This document shows, in pieces, positions 12,201 to 25,212 of a stretch of 64,000 nt of DNA. Location of the stretch: positions 28,914 through 92,913 of the forward strand of contig JAPEVF010000140.1 of assembly GCA_029747585.1 (NCBI GenBank), given 5' to 3'. The stretch comes from Pleurotus djamor (lineage: Eukaryota; Basidiomycota; Agaricomycetes; Agaricales; Pleurotaceae). Numbering within the stretch: the stretch's first letter is position 1; every line of letters begins with the position of its first letter. The notes under the pieces are model-generated. The model was not told where the DNA came from and made no database searches. It was given only the letters and a program-made list of their open reading frames with translations. The translations under genes were made by a program, and so were the position numbers.

Positions 12201-15200
12201 CCCGATCGTCGCGGCCGTTATACCCCACAAAAGCCTATCCCGCCGCGACCTATGACCAGATCGCCCGTCCGTCCAAGATTGATTCCGTTTTTCATTTCGT
12301 TATTCATTTAACGAAAGGGACCACCTATCGCGTCTGAATGAACTAGGGCGATCAAAAAACATGCAAGGCGACAACAACGAGGCCTGAACATATGATCATG
12401 ACACTATCACTAAAACGACAAAGGAAGGAGGTTAATGTTGGAGTGTATAGAGCAATAAGGTAGGAATTCACTTTCAGAGGCTTCGGCGGTGATGATCATT
12501 TCCACAAAGTACTTTGATAACAGCAAAGCAGCACCTTCGCATGATCCGAGCTGGTGTCTCTAATAAGCACGCAGATATAAAGATAGGCCTCTATAGTCCG
12601 GAGAACGCCATGAGCACGCCAACAACGCGTATCATCAGAAACTGAGAGGGGTATGGTCTTCGACGAAGCCGTTTAGGCAGCATCAGAACGAGAGAAAACT
12701 CCGACTGTCGCGAAATGTCTATGGGCGGTGGCAGGTCTGAGGAACAACTGTTGAGGTGAAGGTGTAAACGCGTGATGCAACCCTGAACGTTGAACCAGAG
12801 ACACACGTGGTTACTTCCCCAGTCTCCTAACGGCCCCTGACCTCGATCGTAATGTGTCTCGTTCGTCGGTCAAGATAACGATACGCGATACGTGGAAAGT
12901 GCGGGGGGATACCCCAAGTCGGGTGGTTGCCAAAGTAAGGGTCCCTCTGTCCTGAACAACGCCTAAAGAGTCCGGGAAAGGACAAGGCAGATCCCCACGC
13001 ATCCAAGCCGTCCTTATATAAACAAAGTGGAAGGAATGGTTGATGCGATGTCAATCACTACCAAAGGGGACATGGCTAACTAGCACAAGGACACCTTCTG
13101 GTACAAAAACGTACTTATCGCGGCTACAGAGTCTGCCCCTGGTCCTCACCCGTGAAACCATCGCCACAAAGCTTTCGCTATCTCCTTTACCCAATACACG
13201 TTTGATAGAACACCATCGAAGACCATTGTCATTCGCTTGTCCTTATCCCAAGCTACAATGAACTCGGGAATGAAAGTTATGACGCAGCAACTTGTGTCAA
13301 ACTTCTCAAATTTCCGACGACTCGTGGGGTGGCAATTCGTTATGGCGTTGTCGTATTCTGGTCTGGCCTTCTGCAGGGTGGACGTGTCTCGCGCGAAATG
13401 AAAGGGAGAATGCGGGTCGCGGGGAAGGGAGGGGTTTTGGGCGTGAGTTTGTTGAAGCGAAGGCCGTGGATTTCCGTCTAGTACCACCTCTCCAGCGCTT
13501 TGCACTTATCTCTTACTACTAAGCCCTTGCCCTGATGATTGCGATGACCTCACGGACATCCCAGAAGGGAACACCACTATACACTCCGAGATACGATAGC
13601 GACCTAGATGAATTCATAATCTCGTTACATGTTACCGCGTCACATTAACCGAGGCGTGAAGTCGTAAAGCTTTACGACGCAGAAGGGACACCAACATTAC
13701 AACACGTACGCGGCGAGGGAAGAAAAATGGGGGGGTTAATTATATTCGCGCTGTTGTTCTTCCTGCATATCGTTAGAAGAACCCGCTGACCATACCGTTG
13801 CAAGGGTTGTCAAATGATACGAACTGAAGAAGGAAACTCCCGGTGTCCGACAAGTGCACCTGTGATGGCTTGGGACAGCTTGAGATAATAATGGAAAGAT
13901 TCCACTGAGCACATCAAATCAACACAACAAAGGAAGTACTTATCCTTTATCATTATCATTCATCCCACATTCTGATCAGAACGTAATTTCATGGAAGCGG
14001 TGATACGTACAAGTTGATTGTTCATGTCCACTGTGGGGGAGGAAATATATATCCTAGGCTCTACGGTGTTTAGATGCTCGTCCTTATGAAAATCGGCTCG
14101 CTCACCGTGGAGGATACTTCGATGAAGAGGGTCTTAGCGGGTGTCATTGCGTCACAGGCCCCTTGAATCCCTGTGGGAGCGATGATGGGGAAAGCAGGGC
14201 CGAGTAACCTATCGGGCGTGTCAAATGATTCAGAGTCAGACTTGCTCAGGAACTCGCATGACCCAGTAATAGAATTCGCAGCGTCTAGTTAAGTGCGTCT
14301 TAGCCCGATGACTTCGAGGACTGACTGTGAGGGTTGACAAGGTCAATGCAGTAACGTTTGACGCTGAACCCGAAGCTGTTTGGCGTTGAGCAGATTAGTT
14401 GGCAGTGGCAGACTAGTCGACGAGGGCACGGAAGGCTCGGAGCGGAGGGTTGCCTCGAGGTACACCGGCGTCTCACCTATTCATCTAAACAGCGCCACTT
14501 GAATGATCGTTGGAGCCTAAGCAGTGGCCGATGAGTTTGATCGTGAGAGGGCGATCTAGACAAAACAAACTTTAACTATGGGAGGGTCTACTGTACCACG
14601 TTTGACAAAGTCAACGAACATATGATCAACCCAGAGTGTGAGATCGTTGGTCGCACATATCGCACATACGACGGGGCAATCAACCGATCGTTCCTAACAC
14701 AGACTTCGTTAGCTCGGCCTCGTGACTGTAGTGAAGAACTCTTTGACCAACCACAAGACATAGCGCAAGTTTACCCAAGTCTGCCGCGATAGCTGTGGGT
14801 AATGAACTTCTTGATTTCATGCGACAGATTAGTGCTTATGTTTCCGTGAGCGTGATGAAGATATTTGCGTCTTGTGCAGACGTCCGGTTAAACGCAGCGT
14901 GTTCATAGTGATTGACAGATACCTGTGTGAGCCATGCATGAAAGCATATGGGATGGGATGGTTAGTCTCTCGTTAAGCCCGCAACACAGGAATGCTTACA
15001 GAATCTGCAGCCTTGAATCCTCGTTGAAGTTTCTCCGTCGAAGTTGAGGCTGAGGCGTGTCCGACGATGTCAATGCAAGGGCTCAACCAAGAACTCCGGA
15101 GAAACCTAAAGAGGGAACGCCGTCCACACCCAGGATCGAGAAACATAAACATTTGAACGTTCGCGGGTTAATTTAGAGCGGATGAAAGGTTTGTCGGCGA

Positions 15201-15249
15201 GAAGTGGAAGCACTAGAGCAGCAACTGGCAAGGCGGACCTATGAACCGG

Positions 15250-15570
15250 TGGACAGTTGCGTAGGAATGGAGATTTTCATTGGTGGAATACCCAAAGACC
15301 AGAATACATCGCCTCGAGCAAGCATGCATATCCCTGGTCCGGAGATGCCGACCCGTGGTGCGTATGGGTGACATACAGCCTATCTTCTGTGTCCATACAG
15401 CCAGGTATACAAGTCGCAGATTAATGAGTACACCGTGATTGGTGTCAGCACAGGGTTATCTGCGATATCCACTGTCAGTGAAAGCGAGCAGTAAGAAGGC
15501 ATCATAGAGACGCGTCGGAAGCCGAATGATTCCACAGTCCACTGTGACACTGAAGGTTTACCACCAGACC
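15250..15570. repeat. Diverged direct repeat, copy 1
   Basis: It shares ordered blocks with 16090-16390: TTTTCATTGGT.GAATA, then CATCGCC, then TCTG.GATA.CCA.TGTC, then AGTAAG, then AATGATT, then TCCACTG..ACACT. Order and spacing agree, but similarity is patchy, so this looks like an old duplication. No coding content was recognised. Confidence 0.45.
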
Positions 15571-16089
15571 GAAAAACGTGAATGCACGGAGGCTGAGGAT
15601 GGAAATCATAAATGTCTTGGCGACGGGATCTGTCGCGGTAATTACGTAATAGGGGCCCAAAGACGCCCAAAGTTCCGGCCTTCTTTACTTCCAAGTTCAA
15701 GGCCCATTTCGCTATGGTGCCATTGATTCAAGCCACTCTAGTATGTTATACAGGAAACTGGGAGAAACTGTGAGTCCCCCTTCCAGAGTAGAGTCGGTGA
15801 TTTCGCCTGCGCCCCTGTGCTCCCAATTTGAGGTCCCCCTGTCATGTTCACCATTCTGGCTCGCAGTGGACTCTACCACTGGTCTCGGGTAAGTGACTTC
15901 AAGTATACGTGGCTCTGAGAGCTCAAAGTATGAGGATGACGAGTCCTAATCCCCCCGGGACTTTTTAGACTCAGAAGACGCGTGGACCAGGTCTGAAACT
16001 GAACGTCGTAACGTGGACCGTAGATGAGGCCCGAGAAACGAACGGCAGTTCACAAGGGGGGCCTTTGAACGGACGACTGATACCATAAG

Positions 16090-16390
16090 AGTAGTGGTTT
16101 TCATTTTCATTGGTCGAATAGAAAGATAAAAATGCATCGCCCCAAACATGAGACGCTCATCCGGAGTGACACATTGCTTCTACAGCTTTTCGATGTCATA
16201 AAGCTGAGTAAACGGGCTCAGACTCGAGAATAGATTGGACCAGTGCCAGACTCTCTCTGTGATACCCAGTGTCGATGTGACGCCAGTAAGCATGCGAAGT
16301 CCGGACATTAACAAGGTATTGCAAAGGCGCGTTGCAAACTAAATGATTGAAGAATCCACTGCAACACTACATCTGTATCATATTGACCTT
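16090..16390. repeat. Diverged direct repeat, copy 2
   Basis: Partner of 15250-15570, about 820 bp downstream and in the same orientation. It carries the same succession of short conserved blocks with substitutions and small indels between them. Confidence 0.45.
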
Positions 16391-16979
16391 GCGAGAGAGA
16401 ACACATTTGCGTGGATGCTAGCGTGTTGATTTTATACATCGAGGCAGTCGCATCGTTGTGATTGACGACTTTGGCCACGTGAAACCAGGCCATTTACGAG
16501 ATGGGGACAAGAGGGCTTATCCGCGGAACCGTGTTCTCATGGTTGATATGAAGCAGTGAAGCAGTGTGGGCTTCGGGCCCAAGACGAGGAGAAGCTGAAA
16601 AGCTGGGAGGGAAGCGCATGATTTGGCAGTGCTGATTAGCCGCGAAGGGGAGGATACTAAAGAGATAGTTGAGCGGAACGCGTGTAGGTCCTCATTCCAT
16701 CACATCCCCTCCCACTCTAAGTCACTCCCATTCTCCGTCGACAACAGCAGTCTCTGCCAAGACTACATTTGTGGGGGACGAGCCCAATTTCAAAGCGGGG
16801 ACTATTTAATTTGTATTGTCCAAGCTTTCCCACCCCTCTCCCCAAGCCTTCCTAGTCCCTAGATCACGTGTCTGCCGTCAGGCCATCGAGTTACGCAAAA
16901 GGCTGCGTTTCTTCCTCCGCAACTCCAACCTCCACCACCACAACCCATCACCCTTCGCCCCATTTTCAACGACTTTTCT

Positions 16980-19414
16980 ATGGCGAAACTTGCGACGAAT
17001 CAAGCTGGCTACTACGGAAAGGGCTCCGTAGAGGTCGCGCCCCCCACCAGCGATAGCGAGGGCCATACACGGCGTCTAGCCATCACTTCTGGCGCGCTAG
17101 TCACGCACCCAATAGACGGCATTGAGACCGTATATGACGTCCTTGCCTATTCTGCACGAACACACGGTACGAAGAATGGCATGGGCTACAGAGACATCGT
17201 CGACGTTCACGAGGAGGAGAAAGAGGTGAAGAAGTTCGTCGGAGGCAAGGAGGTCACCGAGACAAAGAAGTGGAAATACTTCCAGCTCAGTGAGTTCAAG
17301 TACTTGAACTACATGCAGATCAAGGAGGCCGCCTCCGAGATCGCGAGAGGTCTCGTCCACCTCGGTGTGACGCAAGACCATATTTTCAATGTGTACGCGC
17401 AGACAAGGTGTGTGCTTCTTTTTTTGATGGGATCGTCGAGTTGCTCACGTTCTGAGCAAGTGTAAACTGGCAACTTGTGTCACATGCGTGTGCCTCGATA
17501 TCCACGACTATTGCTACGGCTTACGACACCCTTGGTGAAGCCGGTCTTACTCATTCCCTCAACGAGCCCGAGTGTATCGGTCTCTTTACCAACGCGGAAC
17601 TACTCCCCACACTCTTGAACGTTCTCACCCATACCCCGACCGTGAAGTTCGTCATCTACGACGGCCAACCCAAAGCTGCCGTTCTCGAGAACATTCGCTC
17701 CCACCGCGAGGATATCCAGGTCCACAGCCTTGACGAGCTTCGTGAAATTGGCAAGAAGCAGTCGGAGGACGGTCTTGAGTCTCGTCGGCCTAAGAAGGAT
17801 GACTTAGCCTGCATCATGTACACTAGCGGAAGTACCGGCGCCCCCAAAGGCGTCTGTATCAAGCATTCTAACCTCATCGCCTCCGTCGGTGCTGTCGTCA
17901 CGCTCCTTGGCCACCATTTCACACCGGAGGATACATTCCTCGCCTACCTGCCACTCGCCCACATTCTCGAATACATCGTCGAGCTTTCATTCCTCTTCGT
18001 TGGCCTCCCTCTTGGCTACGGCCGGGTCAAGACCCTTACGGACGCCTCAGTTAGGAATTGCAAGGGGGATCTTAGCGAGTTCAAACCGTCCATCATGGTT
18101 GGTGTGCCTGCCGTATGGGAAACCATTCGCAAAGGCATCATCAGCAAGGTCAATGCGGGTGGAACACTCAAGAAGAGTATCTTCAATGGCGCGGTGTCAC
18201 TAAAGAAGGCGGGCGTGCCTATCCTTGCCCAAATCGCAGACTCAGCAATCCTCAGCGGAGTCAGGGCTGCTACTGGAGGCAGACTTCGCTTGGCTCTCTC
18301 TGGAGGGGCCGCGCTCAGCAAGGAAGCACAAGAGTTCTTGAGTGTCGCACTTGTGACGCTGGTTCAGGGTTAGTCATGGGTTGCTATAGTCATATCGTGT
18401 GCGATATACTCACACATCTCTTTCCCCAGGTTATGGAATGACCGAGTCATGCGGGATGTGTGCCATCCTACCACCCGAACTCATGCGCTACCAGAGCGTG
18501 GGCTTGCCTGTTCCGTCCATTGAGGTCAAACTCCTTGATGTTCCTGACGCTGGGTATTTCTCCAAGAATGATCCACCGCAAGGTGAGGTCTGCATTCGTG
18601 GTCCCTCGGTCATATCAGGTTACTTTAAGCGTGACGACCTGAACAACGACGAGACTATCTTCACCAAAGATGGGTGGTTGAGGACTGGTGACGTCGGCCA
18701 ATGGAATGCGGATGGAACTCTCTCCTTGATCGATCGGTGAGTTTCCCCACATGTGTATCCATGTTTATGTCGGGGCTGACCTACCAAATAGGATCAAGAA
18801 CCTTGTCAAGTTGTCCGGCGGCGAGGTTGGTGCTTCTTACATTCCCATGAGAGTGCATATCGAACCTAATGCTTGTCTTTGCGCAGTACATCGCTTTGGA
18901 GAGATTGGAATCGACATACAAGTCGTGCCCCTTGGTTGCCAACATTTGCGTGCACGCGACCCCCGATGCAAAGCAGCCCATGGCTATTATTATCCCCCAT
19001 GAAGCCAATCTTCGTCATGCTCTCGGCTCCTCCAGCTCGTCGTCACCTGCTCCATCGATTTCATCACTCTCCAACAAGTCGAAAGGCCCTACTAACGGCA
19101 AGATTGACGTCAACGCTGAACTTGAGGACCTGTGCCACGACGACCGCGTGAAGGATCTCGTCCTCAAGGAGTGTAATGCCATCGGGAAGAAGAACGGCTT
19201 CAAGCCTATGGAGACCCTCCAAGCTGTCGTTTTGACTGCGGAGGAGTGGACGCCTGAGAGTGGGTTGGTGACCGCTGCGCAGAAGATCCAGAGGAGTAAG
19301 ATCGCGAAGAAGTTTGAGAAAGAGATCAAGGTTCGTCTATTTTCTTTGGCCTTTCCGTCTTCTGCGTGATGCTGATTCCTTCATTTTACGCAGGAGATCT
19401 ATGCGAACCAGTGA
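16980..19414 (+). CDS. FAA1: Long-chain fatty acid--CoA ligase (FAA1-like)
   Basis: Exons are 16980-17407, 17461-18368, 18430-18736, 18792-18825 (34 nt), 18887-19330 and 19394-19414, giving 713 residues, the usual size of Faa1/Faa4. It activates long-chain fatty acids with ATP and CoA. Visible adenylate-forming motifs are MYTSGSTGAPKG (P-loop), YGMTESCG, and the fatty-acyl-CoA-synthetase signature GWLRTGDVGQWN with LIDRIKNLVKLSGGE, which runs over two introns and the 34-nt exon. The C-terminus ends EIYANQ, so there is no SKL-type peroxisomal signal and a cytosolic or ER/lipid-droplet location is more likely. Start is the first ATG of the frame, after a pyrimidine-rich leader. FAA1 is used as a family name; orthology to FAA1 versus FAA4 is not resolved. 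Confidence 0.93.
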
Positions 19415-19847
19415 TTGTGGGGTGTGATGTTGGACGTTCGTGAATGCCTACCTTACTTGACTCTTCTTGTGTTTCTCTATCACCTTGTGTAATTTTCCTG
19501 TCACGATGTACATAATGCCAGTACTACTTCTATATACCTGTTCTCAATGTCCTCCAAACTGCGATACGGCAACCCCAAGAATATGACCCATTAGCAAACA
19601 AATTGTTTATTACGTCAGATAACTCACAAAATGTGGGGTATTTATCATGATCGCGAATCGAGATAAGTCAGTGAAAATAAACGTCTACCGCCAACTGATT
19701 TACCGTGGGAAGCTCATATGTGGTTATCTTATCCTCATCGGTGAATTCTCAATTTACTTTTTCTCCCCCTCCCCCTTCCTCCTCCTCCGGCTTGCTTGTT
19801 CATATTCATCTGTATCACTATTTCAAAAACGTCAAAGTCACAAACTA
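19415..19847. other. Intergenic: 3' end of ligase gene and leader of La gene
   Basis: 432 bp between two plus-strand genes. The distal half contains a CT-rich stretch (around 19760-19800) shortly before the La start codon, a common feature of fungal promoters and leaders. Nothing else recognised. Confidence 0.5.
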
Positions 19848-21801
19848 ATGTCGGCCGAGGCTACTGTTGAGAAGACCGAGACCGTCGTCGCAGAAACTGT
19901 GCCTGCGGAGGAGACGCTTGCCAGTGCTGACGCTGTCGTCACTGCGGACAAGGATGTTGAAATGGAGGCTGGGGATGACTCGAAAGAGCTCCAGAAGGCA
20001 TGTCGTCAAGGTTCGTCTCGCTATCTACATGCCTTTGCCTCATGGACGCCTTCGTTACTGACATAACCATCATTTTGCGTAGTTGAATTCTATTTTGCCG
20101 ATTCGAACTTGCCATACGATCGGTAAGGCACTCAACAGCTAGACCTGTTGATGGAGAATCACTGAAATATGATATGCTTGTCTGCTTCCTTGCTGTGGTG
20201 GTGGTGTCTAGGTTTATGTGGACGCTACATAGCAAAACGCCGGAGCATTGGGTTCCGTTGAGCACAGTTGCTTCTTTCAAGCGCATGCGAGAGTACACAA
20301 CTCGCGGCCTTGATTGGGTAGTCAAAGCTGTACGAACTAGCGAAGAACTGGAAGTTGACGCAGAGGGTGTCAATGTCCGGCGGAAAACTGAGGTCAAACC
20401 ACCGGCAGGACAATTTGAACGGAGCATCTACGCAGTGAGTCAAATATCCTACTTTGTGCCTTTACAGCTTCAGGTTTATTCATCGAATTGGCTGCGTAGA
20501 AAGGATTCGGTGATGAAGTCCCCGATATTCAGAGTAAATTGGAGGAGTTCTTCGACCAGTATGGGAAGACGAATGCTGTTCGCATGAGACGAGGGGAGAA
20601 GAAGGTCTTCAAGGTTGGTACTCGGCGCACAGTATTTCGGATCCAAGTCTCATGCCACAACCTTGCTAGGGATCCGTGTTCGTCGAATTCACCGATCTGA
20701 AGTCTGTGGATGCATTCCTTAAGGCCGAACCGAAACCATCATGGGAAGGAAAGGAACTCCTTATTATGACCAAGTATGTCGTCGGCTTTCTTAGATTGGA
20801 ATGTGCGACACGAATCTGATCACAAGTTTCCTAGGCAAGAATACTGTGATATGAAGATTAAGGAAAAGGGTCTATCTGGAAAGGCCGCTGCGCACAGGAA
20901 GGAGCTGATTAACCGCAAGGGCTTCAATGCATTTGATGAAGGAAAAGAACCTGCGAAGACAAAACCAGCGCCAGAAGTATTCCTTGAATTCATGGGCACG
21001 AGGCTGAAGGTTCACAAAGACGAAGAAGGGAACGGAATGGTGAAAGAGGAGGAGATCCCCTACGTCCCTGGCGCTTCGCTCAAGTTCGAAGGTTGTGAAG
21101 AAGTTGACTTCCAGGCCATTAAGGTGGGACCAACATGTCTACCATAAAGGGGTTCTGCGCGTTTAACACAGCTTCCACTTGCTTGGTAGACCACGCTCAA
21201 GGAGAAGTTCAACCGAAGTCCATTTATCAAGTTTAATCGCGGAGACAATCACGGATTAGTCGGATTCGACAAAACCTTGACGGAAGAAGAGATTACCTTT
21301 GTCAAGGATGCTATAAAAACGATGAAGGACAAGGAGATAACCTGGTCGCCAGCTTCGGGTCAGTATTTTCCCTCTTTGAGTATGCTCATACTCATTTGCT
21401 TCACAGAGGAAGAAGATAAAGCTCTTCAACACGAACGAGCTCAGTTTGCTGCACGCAGCATCCTTGCGCACTCACAAGATAGTAAAGGTGGGCGTGGCGG
21501 AGGTCGTGGAGGTCGTGGTGGAGGCAGAGGAGGTCGCGGAGGTCGCGGAGGTCGCGGTGGTCGTGGTGGAAGAGGCGGACCTCATGGAGGGGGTCGGGGA
21601 GGCGATCGCAACCGGGAGAAGGACGCTTCAAAAGCGGACGCGTCCTCTGCACCTGCGAATGGCGAGGAGCAAGCCGGTGAGAAGAGGAAACGCGCCGTTG
21701 AACCCGACGGTGGCCCAAACGTCGGCGTCCGAGGTGTAGGTGCTCCGCCAATGATCCACTCAACTTCCAAAAAGGCCAAAGTCGATGAGGCCGCTTCGTA
21801 A
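19848..21801 (+). CDS. lhp1: La RNA-binding protein (La motif + RRM + RGG tail)
   Basis: Exons are 19848-20010, 20083-20122 (40 nt), 20212-20434, 20500-20613, 20670-20773, 20835-21123, 21190-21358 and 21407-21801, giving 498 residues. The La motif starts with VEFYFADSNLPYDRFMW and continues with WVPLSTVASFKRM. An RRM follows (KGFGDEVPDIQSKLEEFF, then GSVFVEFTDLKSVDAFL). A second globular region with SPFIKFNRGDNHGLVGF resembles the C-terminal RRM of La. The tail has about a dozen RGG/GGRGG units (21487-21606) and then basic residues. La binds the UUU-OH 3' ends of new RNA polymerase III transcripts and protects pre-tRNAs in the nucleus. The N-terminus is acidic (VPAEETLASAD). The RGG tail is longer than in yeast Lhp1. 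Confidence 0.9.
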
Positions 21802-22795
21802 TAATGTTCTTCTTAACTGTTTACAAAAGTACTACTTACCTGTGCACTCTGTCTGTCTGCTTTCATAGGTCCCCTCTGTATATTTTGCGTCTCATGAATT
21901 TATTGATATTTTTGCGCTTTCGATCCGTGATTCTCAGGCACGCACGAGTTTCGATCATGATCGGGTCCGACGCGTGGCATTTGGGGGAGATTGGGCCATG
22001 TTTTTGCTTGGCATTCGCTCACGTTTTGTTGGCCATGGCCAGGCTGAACGTGCAAGAATCGTTGCTCGATGATCGTTTACGCATATGTGCATAACGAAGG
22101 ACAGGATGCACCCGCTCGCTTCTAGCCTAGGCTCATTAAAAATGATCGGTGAACGCACCAGCCAGCGTGGGGCAGTTTGACATCCTCATCCTGCTCCCCC
22201 CTCTTTCATCAGGACATAGGGCCAGGTCTTCCGTATGTATGGAAAATCCAAGTAAGTCTGTGTACTGGAGACACCTGCCTTCAGTCTTTCTTTCTTCAAC
22301 GCTGTCCATTTTGGAAGGAGACAGGGACTCCTATGTATCTCCTATCTCACGTGTCTTCCGGACGCTTTCTTTCACCAGCTACAAGCCAGCTACAAGTCTA
22401 CAACCATCTGTATTCTTTACAACATGCTCAAATATCAGCGAAGTCCTCACACAACCATAATTGCCGTTCTATTTCTCTTGCACTAGCACCTGCGACGGGT
22501 TGTCTGACTTATAAAGGTACTTGGCTGACCTGGAGATTCGGAACATTCAGAACGTAGCCCTCGGCACAGAGGCTCGAACTCGACGACACAGCTCATACTT
22601 ACGCAGCGTCGTACGCTCACATGTTCTCTCACGTGCCCCTCTCAGCAACAATAGCTGCGCATTATGCACAAGCTCTCTCTCTCTCTCCACGCAAAGCAGT
22701 CAACGTTTCAAAGCTTGAGGTGTGTTTTCTTCTTCCTCCTCGCCCTCTCGCATTCAAATTTACATTTTCTCTGTTATCATATTACAGACCCTCTC
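21802..22795. other. Intergenic downstream of La gene
   Basis: Short overlapping open frames only; none has recognisable domains. It includes a CTCTCTCTCTCTC microsatellite near 22675-22690 and CT-rich stretches up to 22795. Confidence 0.4.
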
Positions 22796-22811
22796 TATGA
22801 AGCGACTTGAA

Positions 22812-23640
22812 CATGTCTCGGAAGCCACCCCGTGGAATTCATGGAATTAATTCTCGAAAGGACGCGTACTTCCCAAATACTTGCTACATATCGTCTTTCG
22901 AGTCATCTTCAGGAGGGCGGAGGAGATGTCGCGGTCGGGTAAAGCAGGATCTATCTCTTCAATCATTGAACTAACTGAAGCCCTCCCGTCGCAGGTGTAA
23001 CCCCGATGCCTCAAAAAATACCTGGGCAAACTGACCAAGGGAAAACCGCCTTTGCTACTTCGACAACCCTGCGGATGATAACGACTCGGGCGTCAACGGC
23101 AACTTGGTCGACGCAGTATGGCTCTCACCTTACTCATTCGTTCCCTTTCTTTCGAATCCGCAACCATGGTCTCACCTCGAACCGATCAAGAACGGGTACC
23201 GTCGTCTCAGCGCTCACGAGTAGAAGCAATACAAACTTCACGGCGAAATCTACAAGCTACCCGCCACTGGGGCAAAGGGTACTCAGAAACGATACGAAGA
23301 AGAAATTTATCAAGGGAGGGTCAAGGCATCCTTTTTAGCCGGGCTCTTCTTCCGTTGATGATCTAGGTAGGAGATCAGCTCGAATCTCCACGACTAGATC
23401 CTCAGGGATCGTGGGCGAATACCGCCTAACAAGGATATCTCGCCAAGACGTGGATGATCAGTGCAAGGATGTTCGACATGAAAGATGCCGGGTTGAAGGC
23501 CCAGAAAATCAATGAGTTGCCATGGGCAGTCATTGTGTTGGAGCCAGAGTAGACGTTGACGTTGGCGAAGATCAATCAAGGATTCTACGGGCAAAAACAC
23601 CTCCATGTGGGTGCATCCGTACCTCCTGAGGTCGAAAGAA
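22812..23640 (+). pseudogene. Degenerate coding-like stretch, family unknown
   Basis: From 22812 an ATG-led frame (MSRKPPRGIHGINSRKDAYF) runs to a possible donor near 22937. After an acceptor-like CGCAG at 22991-22995, the frame 22996-23358 reads on with a strongly coding-like third-position pattern (YFDNPADDNDSGVNGNLVD, WSHLEPIKNGYRRLSAHE). It is broken by TGA at 23032-23034 and TAG at 23221-23223. A further coding-like piece (DMKDAGLKAQKINELPW) lies around 23470-23550 and also ends in a stop. I cannot name the family. A decayed gene is the likeliest reading; an unusual intron pattern cannot be excluded. Confidence 0.35.
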
Positions 23641-23926
23641 CCCCTTAATACTTACCGCCACCTACGAAATGTGGCTAGCATCGGCGCTATCAGAACTTCT
23701 GTGAGTTTCCATCAATCAGAGTTTTGACTTGAGTTTAATAATCCTTTCTAGCTACCGCATGCTCTATCTCGCTTCCCATATGACCAATGAGAACCACCAG
23801 CCTGCTGTACGTGAAGCCCATTGATTAAAAGGCGATGGAGCGCTGATATCCAGTAGAACGCCGACCAAGTCCCTTCAACCCCCAGGTCTCCAGGAACTAA
23901 CTATTAGGATCCCTTGAACTTGAACA

Positions 23927-25212
23927 ATGGCCATGCCCCGCAAATATGCGACGATGACCATACTCGAGCGAGTTGATCTGGTTTTCAAAGTGTTACAATT
24001 ACGTATGTCCTGCCCATCTACGCGTACGCTTCTATCATATCTGATTGATTTCCGAATACCGCCTTCAAATCGGCGTAGCCTTCGTGCTTGCCATAGCTCT
24101 GATCACCTCGCCATTTACCTGGCATAGTCAACACAAGNCTTGGCGTCGAGTCCTTGGCGATGCTGCCTTTCGGTTTCTTGCAATNCGCATGTCNTTCGCC
24201 CAGATCCAAGTCGCTTTGGGCACAACAATTGGTACCTATCAAACGGTGGNCGCGANACTTGGGCTTGGTCCTATAATAGAAGATGTCGGTGAGNATACCC
24301 ACTTAATGTGGCTAGGTCCAAAANGCTATGATAGAGTTCTGCTTTATCTTCATGGTTCGCATCATTTACACNNGACGTAATTTGAATGCTGATTTATTTG
24401 ACACAGGAGGTGGCTTTCTTGCCCCGTTGGAAGACATATCTGTCTATTTTTGGAGACATGTCCAACAAGAACTCAAGCGAAGCCCGAGAGAGCTTGACCT
24501 CGGTATCGTTATCCTCCACTATGGTGTGCCTATCTCCTCCTTGATTAAATGCCTCCGTCTCAGCCGTTTCGCCGTAGCCCTCATTCCGGAAGCGGACCCT
24601 CCAACNCCCCTACACCAGGCGGTTATGGCCATNAAATATATGATGGCCGATGGACTCAAAGTTGAGAACCTTCATATCGCAGGCGACTCAGCTGGAGCAA
24701 ACCTCGCCGTTCAACTGCTCTTGCACTGCATAAATCCAGTTCCTTCGGTTGAGCCNCTCGCCCTTCCTCAACCGCTACCGGGGGTTTATCTAATGTCCCC
24801 TTGGCTCTCCTTCTCCTCCTCTCCTTCTCACTTTGAGAACACGAACGCCGATGTTGTCGAAGAACCAAGCCTACGATATTTCGGGAACGCTGTGTTAGAC
24901 GCTACCCCCGCATCGCATCGCGAGTACATTGAACCCCTACACGCGCCNGATTCGTGGTTNGAGGGGGATAGATTCGGTTTACTGACGCGNCGTATCTTNA
25001 TNACGGCTGGGGGACAAGAGTGCATGCGCGACGACATAGTGAAGTTTCATGCGAAGTTGAAGAGAGCGTCGTATAGTGGCNATCTAAAGTTGGTGGTACA
25101 GGACAAAGGCGTGCATAACGACATGTTCATGGACTTTTTAGCTAAGGAGACACCGAGAGAAGAGACGCAGATGCTTATTGACTGGCTTGCCATCGGGTAT
25201 AGCTCGGACTAA
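23927..25212 (+). CDS. Alpha/beta hydrolase (HSL-like), copy B
   Basis: Exons are 23927-24002, 24079-24354, 24407-24523 and 24578-25212, giving 367 residues. The N-terminal region has a hydrophobic segment (LAIALITSPFTW) directly after exon 1, probably a membrane anchor. The oxyanion motif HGGGF (residues 117-121) is split by intron 2. GDSAG carries the nucleophile Ser194, Asp308/309 sits in GGQECMRDD, and His336 in GVHND, so the triad is complete. This is the alpha/beta-hydrolase fold-3 layout, shared by hormone-sensitive-lipase-like esterases. It faces the lipase gene at 25293-26447 tail to tail, 80 bp apart. Some ten N bases occur in the gene and leave residues undefined without changing the frame. 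Intron 3 has no stop in frame, so an ORF finder reads through it. Substrate unknown. Confidence 0.85.

Larger units (their letters stand above)
9287..16979. other. 7.7-kb region with no recognisable gene
   Basis: This is the upstream side of both the GATA gene (minus) and the acyl-CoA synthetase gene (plus). The longest open frames (for example 11070-11567 minus and 13146-13505 minus) are under 170 codons, lack recognisable domains and sit in overlapping alternatives on both strands. Base composition looks ordinary rather than AT-rich. Features I can see: an AT-rich stretch near 9420-9460 close to the GATA gene; adjacent GATA cores at about 9667-9675; and diverged direct duplicates near 15.25-15.57 kb and 16.09-16.39 kb. 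It could hold long regulatory sequence, a non-coding transcript or a decayed element. Confidence 0.5.
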
